Assembly: GCF_004331645.1 (NCBI RefSeq)
Contig: NZ_SJSK01000006.1
Coordinates: forward strand, 124,001 to 188,000
Direction: 5' to 3'
DNA from: Pedobacter frigiditerrae
GTDB lineage: Bacteria; Bacteroidota; Bacteroidia; Sphingobacteriales; Sphingobacteriaceae
Length of the DNA stretch: 64,000 nt
Below the pieces are notes generated by a model that worked only from the letters and a program-made list of their open reading frames with translations, made no database searches and was not told where the DNA came from. The translations under genes and the position numbers were made by a program. Shown one piece after another: positions 62,503 to 64,000 of the stretch; the stretch's first letter is position 1; the number at the start of each line of letters is the position of its first letter.

Positions 62503-64000
62503 TTAGTTGCTTAACCAAACTCTCATCATTGAAAGTAATTTGTCTATATCAACTGGTTTAGAAATATAATCGTTTGCTCCAGCTTCAATACATTTTTCCC
62601 TATCATTCTTCATTGCCTTTGCTGTTAAAGCAATGATTGGTAATTTTAGAAACTTTTTCTGTTTTCTAATGGCGGCCATTGCTTCATAACCATCCATCTC
62701 AGGCATCATGATATCCATTAGGACTAAATCAATTTCAGGGTTTTCTTCCAATTTCTCAATTGCTTCACGACCATTATTTGCAATTACAATATTCATTTCA
62801 TAAGCTTGCAGGGCAGTAGATAACGCGAAGATATTACGCATATCGTCATCTGTAACTAAAATGGTTTTATCTTTTAATGCCTTTTCCAAAGTTGATAAGC
62901 TTTTTCCTTCCTTAACTGATGGTTGCTTTTGCTTGGTATTCAGTTTATTCATGAACAAACTTACTTCATCAATAAGTCTATCATTAGACTTATCTGTTTT
63001 TAACACCATGGCCTCAGAGTAACGCATGATCCTGTACATTTGCTCTTTTTCTAGCTCCATTGCTGTGTTAATTACAACAGGGATGTGTAATAATGCCGGG
63101 TCGGCCTTTATCTTATCCAATAAGTCGAAACCAGAAATATCAGGAAGGTTTAGGTCTAGGATGATGCAGTCAAACTTGTGGTCTTCTAGAATGGTTATGG
63201 CTTCATTCCCTGAATAAACTTGTGTTACTTCGGCACCTCTATCTAACAATTGTTGTGCTAATAACTGACTTTGAGTTTCCTGATCTTCTATCAATAAAAC
63301 TTTATTAAATTGTTGAGCAATAGAAAAATTTGAAAGTGAATTAAATGCTGTTGCCAATTCTTTTTCATCAATTGGCTTTTTCAGAAATCCAACCGCACCT
63401 TCTTGTTTGGCCTTGCTTAATTTCTCATCTCTAGCAGACATGATATGAACAGGGATATGCTTGGTAATTGGATTCGCTTTGAGTTTTTTAAGAATCATCC
63501 ACCCATCCATTACGGGAAGCATAATATCTAATATAATTGCATCTGGAACCTGACTTATGGCCATATCTAAGCCAATATCGCCACTATGCGCAAGAATAGG
63601 CTCAAAACCTTTTTCAATTGCATAATCCTTCAAAATGTCAGCAAAGTTAAGGTCGTCTTCTATTATTAATAGCACATTTTTCTCTCTTTCAATTTTAAAA
63701 GGAGTGTTAAAGTTTATAGGTTCTTCTATTTCCCGTGCCTCCTCTATTTCAATCTCATTATCAAATAAGTCTGATGCAGTATGTTCTACCGGAATAAATA
63801 GCGTAAATGTACTTCCAGTACCTAGTTCACTCTTAATTTGTATTTCGCCACCTAAAATATGTGCTATTTCTTTGCTAATTGATAAACCTAAGCCAGTGCC
63901 TCCATATTTTCTGCTTGTAGATCCATCAGCCTGTTGAAATGCTTCGAAGATAACCTTTTGTTTATCAGTAGAAATACCAATACCAGTATCAACAATCTCT
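62503..64000 (-). CDS. Large hybrid histidine kinase with three receivers (5' partial)
   Basis: The frame is open to the window edge (about 499 codons visible), so the start lies beyond 64000; the GTG at 63675 is internal. The visible part begins inside an HATPase domain (DTGIGIST, YGGTGLGLSISKEI), followed by a linker and three receiver domains in a row with Asp in AIILDIMLPVMDG, CIILDLNLPDISG and LVLMDIMMPEMDG. The second receiver keeps its Asp but has VLKTDKS where the KP pair normally stands. This architecture with a downstream CheR is known from Bacteroidetes multi-step phosphorelays. The sensor part is out of view. Confidence 0.92.
   Translation of the reverse strand, partial: EIVDTGIGISTDKQKVIFEAFQQADGSTSRKYGGTGLGLSISKEIAHILGGEIQIKSELGTGSTFTLFIPVEHTASDLFDNEIEIEEAREIEEPINFNTPFKIEREKNVLLIIEDDLNFADILKDYAIEKGFEPILAHSGDIGLDMAISQVPDAIILDIMLPVMDGWMILKKLKANPITKHIPVHIMSARDEKLSKAKQEGAVGFLKKPIDEKELATAFNSLSNFSIAQQFNKVLLIEDQETQSQLLAQQLLDRGAEVTQVYSGNEAITILEDHKFDCIILDLNLPDISGFDLLDKIKADPALLHIPVVINTAMELEKEQMYRIMRYSEAMVLKTDKSNDRLIDEVSLFMNKLNTKQKQPSVKEGKSLSTLEKALKDKTILVTDDDMRNIFALSTALQAYEMNIVIANNGREAIEKLEENPEIDLVLMDIMMPEMDGYEAMAAIRKQKKFLKLPIIALTAKAMKNDREKCIEAGANDYISKPVDIDKLLSMMRVWLSN

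Noticed and set aside
63635..63937. Plus-strand open frame near the window end
   Set aside because: It is the opposite strand of the HATPase coding region of the partial hybrid kinase.

Overview
The window is a low-GC chromosomal segment of a Bacteroidetes bacterium, most likely family Sphingobacteriaceae and Pedobacter-like. Reasons: two SusC/SusD outer-membrane glycan uptake pairs, lipoproteins with short Cys lipoboxes, LytTR and CheR/hybrid-kinase signalling typical of the phylum, a CusA transporter fused to a TolC-like domain, and promoters of the Bacteroidetes type (TTG or TTTG, about 19-20 bases, TAnnTTTG). No rRNA, CRISPR array, integrase or transposase is visible. There is one tRNA, for Gln (UUG).

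Layout. 1-13995 is a xylan utilisation locus. A plus-strand operon (GH115 glucuronidase cut by the window start, GH43, GH35-like, acetylesterase) converges on a minus-strand operon (SusC, SusD, GH10 xylanase with an inserted carbohydrate-binding module). A LacI-type operator lies upstream of susC. 14460-20396 holds a secreted protein with three caspase-like units, an SGNH hydrolase and a LytS/LytTR two-component pair. 20872-27004 is a heavy-metal efflux locus (Cys-rich small protein, CusA-TolC fusion, CusB). 27238-30131 is a TetR-controlled lipid-type operon (SDR, DUF2798, KAS II), followed by a desaturase and a NarL-type two-component pair. 34299-37464 encodes a GH13 lipoprotein and a nucleotide pyrophosphatase-like enzyme.

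37465-41672 is the most unusual region. It is a compact NAD/ADP-ribose operon: NrtR-like Nudix regulator, divergent short PRPP-synthetase homologue, NADAR protein, macrodomain protein and nicotinamide phosphoribosyltransferase homologue. Its promoter is bracketed by two copies of a palindrome that also overlaps the regulator's own promoter. The block is flanked by two diverged copies of the last 73 bases of the preceding phosphodiesterase gene, which suggests insertion at that gene's 3' end. The synthetase plus transferase pair resembles the phage NARP1 NAD+-reconstitution pathway; this is an inference.

42090-51618 holds a second SusC/SusD set with a fasciclin-domain and a DUF5007-like lipoprotein, then a GH29 fucosidase and an S10 carboxypeptidase. 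From 52203 on there are housekeeping genes (accA, DUF2723 membrane protein, tRNA-Gln, prs, rplY, pth) and a signalling cluster of hybrid kinases and CheR, cut by the window end.

Between accA and the DUF2723 gene sits a small cassette: a double-glycine-leader Cys-rich peptide divergent from an XRE regulator whose own N-terminus resembles that leader. A 19-bp stem-loop lies between them and identical terminators lie on both sides. Two other intergenic regions carry inverted arrays built from 11-bp units. These structures, with the NAD island, are the parts most worth a second look.
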